From Nonomuraea typhae (GTDB taxonomy: Bacteria > Actinomycetota > Actinomycetes > Streptosporangiales > Streptosporangiaceae): a stretch of 64,000 bases of DNA. This document shows, in pieces, positions 8,527 through 17,080 of this stretch; position 1 is the stretch's first letter, and every line of letters starts with the position of its first letter. The stretch covers positions 1-64,000 of the forward strand of contig NZ_VRLV01000021.1 in the NCBI RefSeq assembly GCF_009760925.1, in the 5' to 3' direction. The notes under the pieces are model-generated. The model had not been told where the DNA came from and made no database searches. It saw only the letters and a program-made list of their open reading frames with translations. Made by a program: the position numbers and the translations under genes.

Positions 8527-9441
8527 TCACGCACTGGCCGGCGGTTGCGCGAGCTCGGCCGCGACCTCGACGGCGATGTCGATGGCTCGGCCCGCAAGCG
8601 GTGAGTGGGTACGGCCGGCCCGCCAGTGCAGATAGATCTCCCGCGGCGGCGGGGACGGCCGCAACTCGTGGACGCGGAGCCTGTCGTCGGCCTGGACGCC
8701 GGCGCCGCGGATGGCGAGCCAGGGCAGCACCGCCGATCCCAGGCCGGCGCGCACCATCGACAACAAGGTGTCGTTGACCGCCGAGCGGAACACGATCTGC
8801 GGACGGGCGCCGCTCCGGGCGATGGCCTGCTCCATCCCGGGCTGGGAGCAGATCAGCGGCCAGGCCACCATCGGCGCGCCGTCGAGCAGCTCCAGCGGGA
8901 CCGGGCCGTCGGGGAAGGCTCCGGCGCCGGCCACCAGCAGGTAGGGATCGTCGAGCAGCTTGAGTCGCTCGACGTCGCCGTCGACGGGGCCGTCGTAGAA
9001 CAGCAGGTCGAGGTCGCCGAGCTGCGGCTGGTCGGGTTCCTCCTCGGACAACCTGATGTCGCAGCCCGGGTGCTCGTCCCGCAGCCGCCGTACGACCGAG
9101 GGCAGGATGACGTTGGACACACTCTGAAACGTGCCGATGTCGATCCGGCCGTCTCCCGCCTTGAACCGCTCCACGGCCTCGGCCAGCGCCTCCGCCTTCG
9201 CCAGCAGGTCACGGCCGTGGTCGAGGACCACGGCGCCGAGCGGGGTGAGCCGGACCGACTTGGGACCGCCCGGCCGGTCGAACACCAGGCCGCCGACGGT
9301 CCTCTCCAGCGCGGCGATCTGCTGGCTCACCGTCGACTGGGTGTATCCGAGCCGGGCGGCCGCCCGCCCGAACGACCCTTCCTCGGCGATGGCGGCCATG
9401 GCGGCCAGGTGGCGCAGTTCGATGTCGGTCACGACTCCCAA
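8527..9441 (-). CDS. LysR-family transcriptional regulator
   Basis: 304 residues. The N-terminal winged helix (residues 5-65; GSFGRAAARLGYTQSTVSQQI) is classic LysR. A type 2 periplasmic-binding-like co-inducer domain follows (residues 95-295). Its start lies 52 bp from the start of a truncated LLM oxidoreductase on the other strand, the usual LysR divergent layout. The original target may therefore be the now broken gene. Confidence 0.92.
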   Translation of the reverse strand: MGVVTDIELRHLAAMAAIAEEGSFGRAAARLGYTQSTVSQQIAALERTVGGLVFDRPGGPKSVRLTPLGAVVLDHGRDLLAKAEALAEAVERFKAGDGRIDIGTFQSVSNVILPSVVRRLRDEHPGCDIRLSEEEPDQPQLGDLDLLFYDGPVDGDVERLKLLDDPYLLVAGAGAFPDGPVPLELLDGAPMVAWPLICSQPGMEQAIARSGARPQIVFRSAVNDTLLSMVRAGLGSAVLPWLAIRGAGVQADDRLRVHELRPSPPPREIYLHWRAGRTHSPLAGRAIDIAVEVAAELAQPPASA

Positions 9442-9492
9442 CCTAGCATCGCTTCTAGCGATCGCATCGATCGAAAATAATCGCTTTTCACG

Positions 9493-9930
9493 ATGGAGTC
9501 GGGCGGCTTAGCGTTCCGAGTCCCTGGCATCCTGTCCGCCGCCTGGTCCGGCGAGCCGGTGCGCCATCACGGCGAGCACTACACCGTCGACGACCTGACC
9601 TTCCTGCCGCGGCCGGTGCAGCGGCCCGGCGTGCCCGTGTGGGCCGCCGGATTCCCCGGCAACGTCAAGCCGGTCCACCGGGCCGCCCGGCTCGACGGCT
9701 TCTTCCCGGCCAACCTCGACCACCCCGACCAGCTCGCCGAAGCCGTCGCCACCCTCACCGGCCTGCGCCACGGCGACATGGCCTCCTACGACGTCGCCGT
9801 CGGCCTGCCGCTGACCGCCGACCCCGAGCCGTACGCGAAAGCCGGCGCGACCTGGTGGCTGCCGGAGTTCGAGCCGGGTGTACGGCCGGCGGTCGTCCGC
9901 GGCGTGATCCGGGACGGCCCGGCGAGATGA
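9493..9930 (+). pseudogene. F420-dependent LLM-class oxidoreductase, 5'-truncated
   Basis: 145 residues matching only the C-terminal half of luciferase-like monooxygenases: SGEPVRHHGEHYTVDD, FLPRPVQRPGVPVWAAGFPG, then ARLDGFFPAN. The N-terminal barrel half with the cofactor site is absent, and the open frame begins almost at the LysR promoter. I infer a deletion that joined the divergent promoter region to the 3' half of the gene. It may still be translated but is unlikely to be active. Confidence 0.7.
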
Positions 9931-10011
9931 GAAGGCCCTTTCCTCCTGGGGAACAATCCGCTAGTGGCCGGCATCGGCCACACGGCCTGCGGAACCCCTG
10001 GGAGCTCACCC

Positions 10012-10782
10012 ATGAACCTCGAACATGTACTGGTCACCCGCGACGCCGACTTCGTGACGATCACGATGAATCGGCCCCAGCGACGCAACGCCCTGTCGCT
10101 GGCCCACCTGCACGACCTGACTACCGCGTTCGGCGCCGCGGGCGACAGCGACGCCGCGGGAATCATCCTGGCCGGAGCCGGCCCCGTCTTCAGCGCCGGT
10201 CACGACTTCGCCGACGTCGCGGAAGCCGACGAGGCCGCGGTACGCACCCTGCTGGACACCTGCCTCCACCTCATGGAGCTGATCGAATCCGTACCGCAAC
10301 CGGTCATCGCCCGCGTCCACGGCCTGGCCACCGCGGCGGGCTGCCAGCTGGTCGCCACCTGCGATCTCGCCGTCGCCGCCGATTCCGCCGGATTCGCCGC
10401 ACCCGGCGGTAAGGGCGGCTGGTTCTGTCACACCCCGATGGTCGCCATCGCCCGCAACATCGGCCGCAAACGCGCCGCCGAACTGGCCTACACCGGTGAC
10501 ACCATCACCGCCGCGCAAGCTCTGGACTGGGGGCTGGTCAACCACGTGGTGCCGGCCGCGGACCTCGACGCCGCCGTCGACGACCTGCTCAGCCGGGCCA
10601 CCCGCGGCAGCCGCGCCTCGAAGGCCCTCGGCAAGCGCACCTTGAACCGGCAACTGCATCTGCCACAGGCCGACGCCTACCAACTCGCCACCAAGGTCAT
10701 GGCCGAGTCCTCGCAGTCGGCGGCGGCCCGCGAAGGGATGGCGGCGTTCCTGAACAAACGGCGGCCGGAATGGAAGGACTGA
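10012..10782 (+). CDS. Enoyl-CoA hydratase/isomerase (crotonase) family protein
   Basis: 256 residues from an ATG with GGGAG at 10000. Crotonase landmarks are TMNRPQRRNALS, the oxyanion loop SAGHDFADVAE, and GLATAAGCQLVATCDLAVAA in which the second oxyanion glycines sit. GKGGWFCHTPM follows as in ECHDC3-like members. The canonical catalytic glutamates are not both obvious, so the precise reaction (hydration or isomerisation of an acyl-CoA) stays open. It ends 3 bp before the convergent sigma gene. Confidence 0.88.
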   Translation: MNLEHVLVTRDADFVTITMNRPQRRNALSLAHLHDLTTAFGAAGDSDAAGIILAGAGPVFSAGHDFADVAEADEAAVRTLLDTCLHLMELIESVPQPVIARVHGLATAAGCQLVATCDLAVAADSAGFAAPGGKGGWFCHTPMVAIARNIGRKRAAELAYTGDTITAAQALDWGLVNHVVPAADLDAAVDDLLSRATRGSRASKALGKRTLNRQLHLPQADAYQLATKVMAESSQSAAAREGMAAFLNKRRPEWKD

Positions 10783-10785
10783 CGT

Positions 10786-11958
10786 CTACTCGCGCTGACG
10801 GCGCAGCCGTGTGTTGAGCCGGGCGGCCTGGCGGGTGAGGTGGTCGCGTTCGGGGAGGCTGGTCGCCGCTTGGGCGGCTTCGGCGTAGAGCCGTGCCGCG
10901 CTCGCCAGGTCGCCGTCACGTTCGTGCAGGTAGGCCGAGACCGCGGCGTGGCGGGGGAGGGCGGGGTCGAGTTGGGCCAGGGCGATCAGGCCGGCTCTCG
11001 GGCCGTCGGCCTCGCCGACCGCCACGGCTCGGTTGAGGCGGGCCACCGGGTTGTCGGTGAGGCGGACGACTTCGTCGTACCACTCGACGATCTGCACCCA
11101 GTCGGTCTCCTCGGCCGTGCGTGCGTCGGCGTGGAGGGCGGCGATGGCGGCCTGGGCCTGGAACTCGCCCAGGCGGTCGCGGGCGAGGGCGGCCTGGAGT
11201 ACGGCGACGCCCTCGGTGATCAGGCGGGTGTCCCACAGGCCGCGGTCCTGCTCGGCGAGGGGGACGAGCCTGCCGTCGGGGGTGGTTCGCGCCGGACGGC
11301 GGGCGTGGTGGAGCAGCATGAGCGCGAGCAGGCCCGCCACCTCTTCGTGCTTGGTCTTGGCGGTCAGCTGGCGAGTGAGCCGGATCGCCTCGCCGGCGAG
11401 GTCGACGTCGCCGGAGTAGCCCTCGTTGAAGACCAGGTAGAGCACGCGCAGTACCGTGGCGAGGTCGCCGGGCTGGTTGAACCGCACGCCCGAGATGGTC
11501 CGCTTGGCGCGGCTGATCCGCTGAGCCATGGTCGCTTCCGGCACGAGGTAGGCCCGCGCGATCTGACGCGTGGTCAGGCCGCCGACCGCGCGCAGCGTGA
11601 GCGCGACGGCCGAGGCCGGCGTCAGGGAGGGGTGCGCGCACAGGAAGTACAGCTGGAGCGTGTCGTCCACCGCCTCCCCAGAGCCGGGCGGGGGCTCGGC
11701 CTCGACGCGTACCTCGCGCTGCCGCCGGGAGGCGTCGGCGCGGGCGGCGTCGAGGAACTTGCGCCAGGCCACGGTGACCAGCCAGCCCTGAGGGTCGCGC
11801 GGCGGGTCGTCCGGCCACACGCGCACGCCCTCGACCAGGGCCTCCTGCACCGCGTCTTCGGCCGCCGCGAAGTCGGCTCCGCGACGGACGAGGATGCCGA
11901 TCACGGTGGGGGTCAGGCTCCGCAGCAGGGCCTCGTCCGCCACCGTGTGCACGTTCAT
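10786..11958 (-). CDS. ECF42-type RNA polymerase sigma factor with C-terminal TPR-like domain
   Basis: 390 residues. Sigma region 2 (DFAAAEDAVQEALVEGVRVW) and region 4 (GLTTRQIARAYLVPEATMAQ) are in the first 190 residues. A helical TPR-like extension of about 200 residues with VLYLVFNEGYSG and ETDWVQIVEWYDEV follows, which is characteristic of ECF42 (SigJ-like long ECF). No anti-sigma factor is present. The gene upstream in the same transcript (22 bp) encodes a DGPF protein, the standard partner of this group. Confidence 0.9.
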   Translation of the reverse strand: MNVHTVADEALLRSLTPTVIGILVRRGADFAAAEDAVQEALVEGVRVWPDDPPRDPQGWLVTVAWRKFLDAARADASRRQREVRVEAEPPPGSGEAVDDTLQLYFLCAHPSLTPASAVALTLRAVGGLTTRQIARAYLVPEATMAQRISRAKRTISGVRFNQPGDLATVLRVLYLVFNEGYSGDVDLAGEAIRLTRQLTAKTKHEEVAGLLALMLLHHARRPARTTPDGRLVPLAEQDRGLWDTRLITEGVAVLQAALARDRLGEFQAQAAIAALHADARTAEETDWVQIVEWYDEVVRLTDNPVARLNRAVAVGEADGPRAGLIALAQLDPALPRHAAVSAYLHERDGDLASAARLYAEAAQAATSLPERDHLTRQAARLNTRLRRQRE

Positions 11959-11980
11959 GGCAGAAAACTACCCGAAGGGG

Positions 11981-12388
11981 TCACTCCGTGATGGTGGGCG
12001 GCTCCGCCAGGAACGGCCGCACCTCCAGCCACTCGTGGATCGGCTTCCCGCCCGCGCCCGGAGCCGCGGACAACTCCGCGGCCAGTTCGAGCGCCCGCTC
12101 GTAGGTCTCGACGTCGATCACCATCCAGCCGGCGATCAGGTCCTTGGTCTCCGCGAACGGGCCGTCGGTGACCGGCGGCCGCCCTTCGCCGTCGTAGCGC
12201 ACGAACGTCCCCTGCGGGGCGAGCGCCTGGCTGTCGACGAACTCGCCGGTGCCCTCGAGCTGGGCGGCGAAGTCCTCCATGTACTGCACGTGGGCCGTCA
12301 GTTCCTCCGGCGTCCACTGGTCCATCGGCACGTCGTTGACCGCTGCCGGGGCGCCCCGGTAGTGCTTGAGCAGCAGGTACTTGGCCAT
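11981..12388 (-). CDS. YCII-related DGPF-domain protein
   Basis: 135 residues with the eponymous motif TDGPFAETKDLIAGWMVIDV. AAGGAG precedes the ATG. It is first gene of a two-gene operon with the ECF42 sigma factor. DGPF proteins are dimeric alpha/beta-barrels; with ECF42 they are repeatedly co-encoded and are thought to be regulated by, or to modulate, the sigma factor. Any enzymatic activity is unknown. Confidence 0.9.
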   Translation of the reverse strand: MAKYLLLKHYRGAPAAVNDVPMDQWTPEELTAHVQYMEDFAAQLEGTGEFVDSQALAPQGTFVRYDGEGRPPVTDGPFAETKDLIAGWMVIDVETYERALELAAELSAAPGAGGKPIHEWLEVRPFLAEPPTITE

Positions 12389-12480
12389 GGTGTTCTCCTT
12401 CGTGAGCTACGTACCGGTGTTCACCGCGGGGACGGAACCGGGGCCGGGATTTCGACGCCCTCGACTTCAAGAACATAATT

Positions 12481-12918
12481 CTAGTCGTTGGCTCTTCGGC
12501 CGGCGCTCTTGATGCGATCGAGCAGGGGCGGGCTCCAGTGGGTGCCGTAGGCCGCTTGGAGCTGGGGGAGTCGCCAGTCGTCCCCGGTCACGATGCTGCG
12601 GCAGAGGCTGCTGCCGCAGCGGCAGTTCATCGACCACGTCACAACGCCGGTGTGGGTGGCGTAGTCGATGGTCAGTTCTTCGCCCGGGGTGATGTCGCGC
12701 CGGGCGATCAGGGTGGTCGCGCCGCGGTGCCAGAGGGTGGGCGCGCAGGAGTGGTTGCCGTAGCGGACTGGATGGGCGGGGTCGAGCAGCAGGCGGACGC
12801 CAAGGGCGTCTCCAGGTTGACGATCATGCCGACCTCGTGAACATGCGCCAGACGAAGAAGCGGGGGTCGTGAACAGACCCGAGAGGTGGTGCGGTGTCAC
12901 CGCCTGGAATCGCACCAA
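12481..12918 (-). pseudogene. SET-domain protein-lysine methyltransferase, damaged
   Basis: The C-terminal two thirds are clear SET: RYGNHSCAPTLWHRG (NHS/C motif), ITPGEELTIDYATHTG (catalytic Tyr region), and the post-SET cysteines CRCGSSLC. The N-terminal GLFTTPA fits the SET start, but the roughly 60 residues normally between it and NHS are reduced to about 35 without family features. I infer an internal deletion, possibly with a frameshift. The gene could alternatively be a very short functional variant. Confidence 0.55.
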
Positions 12919-12951
12919 TCCACCTATACCACCGCATTAGGCATCTGGCTC

Positions 12952-13920
12952 CTAGTGCTTGAGGAAGGCGGCGAGCAGCGGGTTGACCTGCTCGGGGGCG
13001 TCCTCGTGAACGTTGTGGCCGGCGCCGGGGACGACGTGCACCGCGGCGCCGGGGATGCGCCTGCCGTACTCCTCCGCGTAGGACGCGGGCAGCCACTGGT
13101 CGGCTTGCCCCCAGATCACGAGGGCGCGGGCGCGGAGCCGGGCGAGACCGGCGTCCGTGGCGGTGTAATCCTGGCTCCGGACGAGCCGGACGAACGCCTC
13201 TCGCCGGTCCGGGCGCGACATCCAGTGCCAGGTCTCGTCCACGACCTCGGGGGTGACGCGGTCCTGGTGGGCGAAGGCGGTGCGCAGGCTTTTCTCGAAA
13301 TCGGCGCGGCCCATCAGCTTGACCGCGAGCTCGCCGACGACGGGGACGGAGAACAACGCCGTCTGCGCGGCGAGCGGCTTGTCCAGACCGGGGGAGTCGA
13401 GCAGCGCGAGCCGATCGACGCGGTCCGGGTTCTGCTCGGCGTAGTACAGCGACCAGGCGCCGCCCCAGGAGTGCCCGACCAGGGAGACGGTGGACAGCCC
13501 CGCCGCATCCAGGAACGCGCCGAGCGCCCGGGCCATGGCGGGGACGTCGTAGGCGAAATCGCCCTTCACCGTGGTGTATCCCTGTCCGGGCAGGTCAACG
13601 GCGTAGACCGTGTGGTCGCGGGCCAGCGCCGGGATCGTGTCGCGGTAGGAGTAGAGCCACTGCGCGCCGCCCGCCACCAGCACCACCGGCGAGCCGCTGC
13701 CCGTCTTGCTGTAGTGGAAGCGTGCCGTGGGGGTGTCGAGATAGCTGCTTTCGTACGGCGAGCGGTAGCCGTCAACGGCGGCCGGCTGCCAGCCGTACGC
13801 GCCGAACACCGTCACGGCCGCCAGCAGCACGACTGTCGCCGCCACCCACCGCGGCCAGCGCCGGCGGCGCCGGAGCGGCCGGTCGGGAGAGGTTGGGGAG
13901 GTCTCGTCAAGATGAACCAT
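12952..13920 (-). CDS. Membrane-anchored alpha/beta hydrolase
   Basis: 322 residues. A basic N-terminus (RRRRRWPRW) and one transmembrane helix (VAATVVLLAAVTVFGAYGW, about residues 26-44) place the catalytic domain outside the membrane. The domain has VVLVAGGAQWL (oxyanion), the elbow GHSWGGA, an acid after LVIWGQADQWLP and the histidine in GAGHNVHED. The ATG at 13920 is chosen because GAGGG precedes it; the upstream in-frame ATG at 14007 lacks a site. Substrate unknown. Confidence 0.85.
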   Translation of the reverse strand: MVHLDETSPTSPDRPLRRRRRWPRWVAATVVLLAAVTVFGAYGWQPAAVDGYRSPYESSYLDTPTARFHYSKTGSGSPVVLVAGGAQWLYSYRDTIPALARDHTVYAVDLPGQGYTTVKGDFAYDVPAMARALGAFLDAAGLSTVSLVGHSWGGAWSLYYAEQNPDRVDRLALLDSPGLDKPLAAQTALFSVPVVGELAVKLMGRADFEKSLRTAFAHQDRVTPEVVDETWHWMSRPDRREAFVRLVRSQDYTATDAGLARLRARALVIWGQADQWLPASYAEEYGRRIPGAAVHVVPGAGHNVHEDAPEQVNPLLAAFLKH

Positions 13921-14201
13921 GATCGTCCCTCGTCGTTGGGAAGCCGTCACCGGCCAGGACGGGGCGGGCGGCGGGTTTGTGACGCCGGCGGCGGTGCTCT
14001 GCGTCACACGTTCGGCGGCATCCGCTTCGAGCCGGACGCGTACTCACACCTGGAGGTGGTGTTCCGGTTCCACCTCGTGGCCCCGTTGTCGATCAGCACC
14101 TCTGCCCGTCACCCTCGGGGCGACTCGGACTGGCCCAAGGTCGGCAGGATCCATGAAGTCTCAGGCTCGGCACTCAGTCTCAAAATCAAATCTCACTATC
14201 T

Positions 14202-14903
14202 TTAGATTTTGAGATGGCGATAGACGGTCGCCCTGGAGACGCCGAAACGGGTGGCTATCTCCTCGGCGCCACGGCCTTCGGCGTGCAGGGAACGCGCCTG
14301 TGCGATCTGCTCCTCGGTGAGGATGGCGCGCCGCCCGCCGTTGCGGCCGCGGGCGCGTCCGACCGCCCGGGGGGCGGGCGGGGCGTCCAGCAGCGCCCTG
14401 GCGCCGTCGAGGATCAGCTCCCTGAGCCGTTCTGCCGGCTCGTCGCGGAACAGCAGCACCGGATCGGCCAGCCCGGCGACCACCTGGCAGGCGCGCACCC
14501 GCTCCTCCAGCCCGCGGCCGGGACCGGCCACCAACTCGTTGGCCAGGGCGATCGCGGCGCGGAAGCGGTCGGCGATCGGAGCCTGCGCCAGCAGCGTCAT
14601 GTCCTTGACCAGCATGGTGAGGGTGTGGCGGTGGCGCAGGTGCACATCGACGTAGCCCTCGATCGCCCGCCACCGCACCTCCTCGGCGCCGTCGCACGAC
14701 TCGGCGCCGGCCAGGACCTCCTCCAGTTCGTCCAGCAGCGGCACGGTGAGCCGGCGGAGGATCTCCTCCTTGGAGTCGAAGTGGTAGTAGAGGGCGGCCT
14801 TGGTGATGCCCACCTGGTCGGCGATGGCCTGCATGGAGGTGGCGCGGTAGCCGCGGGCGGCGAACAGGGTGCGCGCCGCCTCCAGAATCCGCTGGGGTGT
14901 CAT
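14202..14903 (-). CDS. TetR regulator fused to a resolvase-type C-terminal HTH
   Basis: A TetR HTH is at the N-terminus (ARTLFAARGYRATSMQAIAD, then KAALYYHFDSKEEIL), followed by a helical ligand domain. From about residue 185 it carries GRNGGRRAILTEEQIAQ and GAEEIATRFGVSRATVYRHL. The latter is the HTH of serine recombinases (Hin/resolvase HTH_7). The protein thus has two DNA-binding heads. ATG 14903 is preferred to GTG 14912. It diverges from the hydrolase gene; two operator-like copies lie between them. Confidence 0.85.
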   Translation of the reverse strand: MTPQRILEAARTLFAARGYRATSMQAIADQVGITKAALYYHFDSKEEILRRLTVPLLDELEEVLAGAESCDGAEEVRWRAIEGYVDVHLRHRHTLTMLVKDMTLLAQAPIADRFRAAIALANELVAGPGRGLEERVRACQVVAGLADPVLLFRDEPAERLRELILDGARALLDAPPAPRAVGRARGRNGGRRAILTEEQIAQARSLHAEGRGAEEIATRFGVSRATVYRHLKI

Positions 14904-14910
14904 GGATCTC

Positions 14911-14958
14911 ACTTACCTACGGTCAGTTCATTCGCTAGGCTGCTTACCGATGGTCAGT
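14911..14958. promoter_or_regulatory. Two copies of a TetR-type operator between divergent genes
   Basis: ACTTACC-TAC-GGTCAGT (14911-14927) is a near-perfect 17-bp palindrome. GCTTACC-GAT-GGTCAGT (14942-14958) repeats it 31 bp away, three helical turns. Both lie between the starts of the TetR fusion gene (14903) and the hydrolase gene (14982) and would overlap both promoters. Confidence 0.7.
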
Positions 14959-14981
14959 CTAGTGCTGTGGGGATGATCTGT

Positions 14982-15872
14982 ATGCGAACGACGGTGTCCT
15001 TCACCGCCGACGGCGTCCGGTGCGCCGGTTACCTCTATCTGCCCGATGATCCCGGACCGGCGGCGTGCGTGGTGCTGTGCCACGGTTTCAGCGGGACGAT
15101 GGACCGGCTCTTCGACTACGCCGAGCGCTTCGCCGCGGCGGGCTTCGCGGCGCTGGTCTTCGACTACCGCAGCTTCGGCGAGAGCGACGGCGAGCCTCGC
15201 CTGCTTCCCGACATCGACGGCCAACTCGCCGACCTTCGTGCCGCCGTGGAATTCGCCCGCGGGCATGAGCGGGTCGACCCCGACAGGGTGCTGCTGTGGG
15301 GCAACTCGCTGGGCGGCGCGCACGTCATCACCGTGGCCGCGGGCGATCCCCGGATCGCGGCCGTGGTGGCGCAGATTCCGTTCAACGGCTTCCCGAAGAA
15401 GGTCGAGGGCCGCTCGACCGGCGACACGCTGCGGCTGCTGGCCGCGATCGGCTGGGACACGATCCGGGGGAAGCTGGGCCTGCGGCCGTATTACATCCCG
15501 ATGGTCGGGCATCCGGGAGAACTCGCCGTAACCGCCACCCCCGAGGCCGACCACCACATCGAGACACTGACCGGCGGCCAGAGCTCGACTTTGTGGCGCA
15601 ACAGCGTCGCGCCCAGAGGGCTGCTGACGATGATGCGCTACCGGCCCGCCGCGGCTGCAGCCCGCCTGACCTGCCCGTTGCTGGTCTGCGTCGCCGCCGA
15701 CGACCGGGAGACCCCGCTGGAAACCACCCGGGAGCTGGCCGAACGTGCTCCCCGCGGCGAACTGCGCAGCTACCCCGGCACCCACTTCACCTTCTACACC
15801 GACCCCGGGCTCCGGGATCGCGTGGTCGCCGACCAGATCGACTTCTACCGCCGCGCATCGGCGAGAGTGTGA
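14982..15872 (+). CDS. Alpha/beta hydrolase, dienelactone-hydrolase/acetylxylan-esterase-like
   Basis: 296 residues. VVLCHGFSGTMDRL is the oxyanion region, LLWGNSLGGAH the nucleophile elbow, VAADDRETPLE the acid, and PGTHFTFY the histidine. A cap insertion lies between the elbow and the acid. ATG 14982 follows GGGG at a good distance; another ATG at 14973 is possible. Transcription diverges from the TetR-fusion gene across two operator copies, so it is probably that regulator's target. Confidence 0.87.
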   Translation: MRTTVSFTADGVRCAGYLYLPDDPGPAACVVLCHGFSGTMDRLFDYAERFAAAGFAALVFDYRSFGESDGEPRLLPDIDGQLADLRAAVEFARGHERVDPDRVLLWGNSLGGAHVITVAAGDPRIAAVVAQIPFNGFPKKVEGRSTGDTLRLLAAIGWDTIRGKLGLRPYYIPMVGHPGELAVTATPEADHHIETLTGGQSSTLWRNSVAPRGLLTMMRYRPAAAAARLTCPLLVCVAADDRETPLETTRELAERAPRGELRSYPGTHFTFYTDPGLRDRVVADQIDFYRRASARV

Positions 15873-16617
15873 TCGGGGACGGCCAAAAACCAGATGAGGC
15901 TAGCCGGTGGTGCTTTCCCACACGGTTCCCGTGAAAGCGAGTGTGGCGGACTTGCCTGACGGGAGTTTCTTTAATGGTCTGGACTTGGGCTCCATTCTCT
16001 CCCGAATGTGTGGAGGCGGTGACGCTGATGTCCGCCCCTGACACCTGAGAGTTTAGCCCGTTGTTCCCGTACCATTCATCGAAATCGAAGGCAGCATTGC
16101 TGTCGGAGGCACTTTCTCTGACGTATTCGATGCCAAAGTTTCCGTTGTGCAGAATCTTTGGGCTGTCCTTTGGTGGTGGCGTCGATGCCGGCTCAGATGC
16201 CCTATTCGAGGAAGGTGTCATGGCGGGCTCGGCCGTTGCGGTGATGGTGGTGGTGACGGTAAGGGAGGATTGGGGTGACTGAGTGCTCGATCCGTCCGAA
16301 CCCGTTGTGTCCCTCTGGTCCGCGGGGGGTGAGCTTAGCGTCGAAATCGCTCGACCACTGGTCTTTTACCGCCGACAAGGTAGAGAGTGCCGGGGCACTG
16401 CGCCTGCAGGGTTTCGGCCGCACCTGTCTCCAGCGTCAGATGGCGCAGGCCCTTGAGCAGACGGAAGGCATGGTCACGATCGGATCTGCGCCCGCGCCGC
16501 CGTACCGCGATGCCGGCGCGACGGACATGGCCGACGACGAAACAGTGCTGGTCAAAGTCGTGAGCGGGCACGCCCAGCGACCGCCTGTACGGGTGATCAA
16601 CCAGCAACTTGCTTTTC
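15873..16617. other. Gene-poor stretch with decayed reading frames
   Basis: No gene is convincing here. A minus-strand frame (about 15890-16340) encodes a Ser/Thr/Pro-rich segment followed by SDSNAAFDFDEWYGNNGLNS, resembling the extracellular tail of a secreted protein, but it has no clear start and runs into the hydrolase gene. A plus-strand frame from 16276 ends at 16625 (DNA about 62% GC) and also lacks family features. Both may be remnants. Confidence 0.35.
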
Positions 16618-16637
16618 TAAGTTAGCATGTTAAGTTA
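16618..16637. promoter_or_regulatory. Likely MarR operator (TAAGTTA direct repeat)
   Basis: TAAGTTA occurs at 16618-16624 and again at 16631-16637, flanking the palindrome-like GCATG. This is an unusually AT-rich 20 bp directly before the MarR start at 16643, where autorepression by a MarR protein is expected. Confidence 0.5.
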
Positions 16638-16642
16638 AGGGG

Positions 16643-17080
16643 GTGGAACGCAACCTGAGTTTCAACCTCCACGTGCTCACCGCTCGCCTGGACCGGGCGG
16701 CCGACCGCCTCCTGCGTGCGGAGCACAACGTGTCCTACCAGCGCTTCCTGGCGCTGACCCTGGTGGGAGAACTGGGCACCTCGACCCAACGATCCCTCGC
16801 CGACGCGCTCGGCGTGACCGAGCCCTCGGTGAGCCGGATGACCGCCGTCCTGGCCGCCGACGGACTGCTCGACGTCCAGCCCGACCCGGCCGGGGGTCGC
16901 CGACGGCGCCTGAGCCTCACGGACGAGGGCAAACGGCTGGTCGTCTCGGTCCAGCGGGACTTCGAGGAACGGCTGGCCGTACTCGTGGAACACAGCGGCG
17001 TGCCGTACGACGAGTATGCCGAGCACACCGCGCGGCTGCTGGAGACGTTTGAGCGTGCGGAGAAGGGGAGAGCCACGTGA
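16643..17080 (+). CDS. MarR-family transcriptional regulator
   Basis: 145 residues with a GTG start. The winged helix is clear: STQRSLADALGVTEPSVSRM then the wing DPAGGRRRRLSLTDEGKRL. Flanking helices provide dimerisation. The stop overlaps the start of the next gene (GTGA), so the regulator and hydrolase are translationally coupled. The AT-rich repeat just upstream is its probable own operator. Confidence 0.92.
   Translation: MERNLSFNLHVLTARLDRAADRLLRAEHNVSYQRFLALTLVGELGTSTQRSLADALGVTEPSVSRMTAVLAADGLLDVQPDPAGGRRRRLSLTDEGKRLVVSVQRDFEERLAVLVEHSGVPYDEYAEHTARLLETFERAEKGRAT

Noticed and set aside
16335..16607. Minus-strand 90-codon frame as a gene
   Set aside because: Arg/His-rich shadow; the opposite plus-strand frame is equally unsupported, so the stretch is listed as gene-poor.
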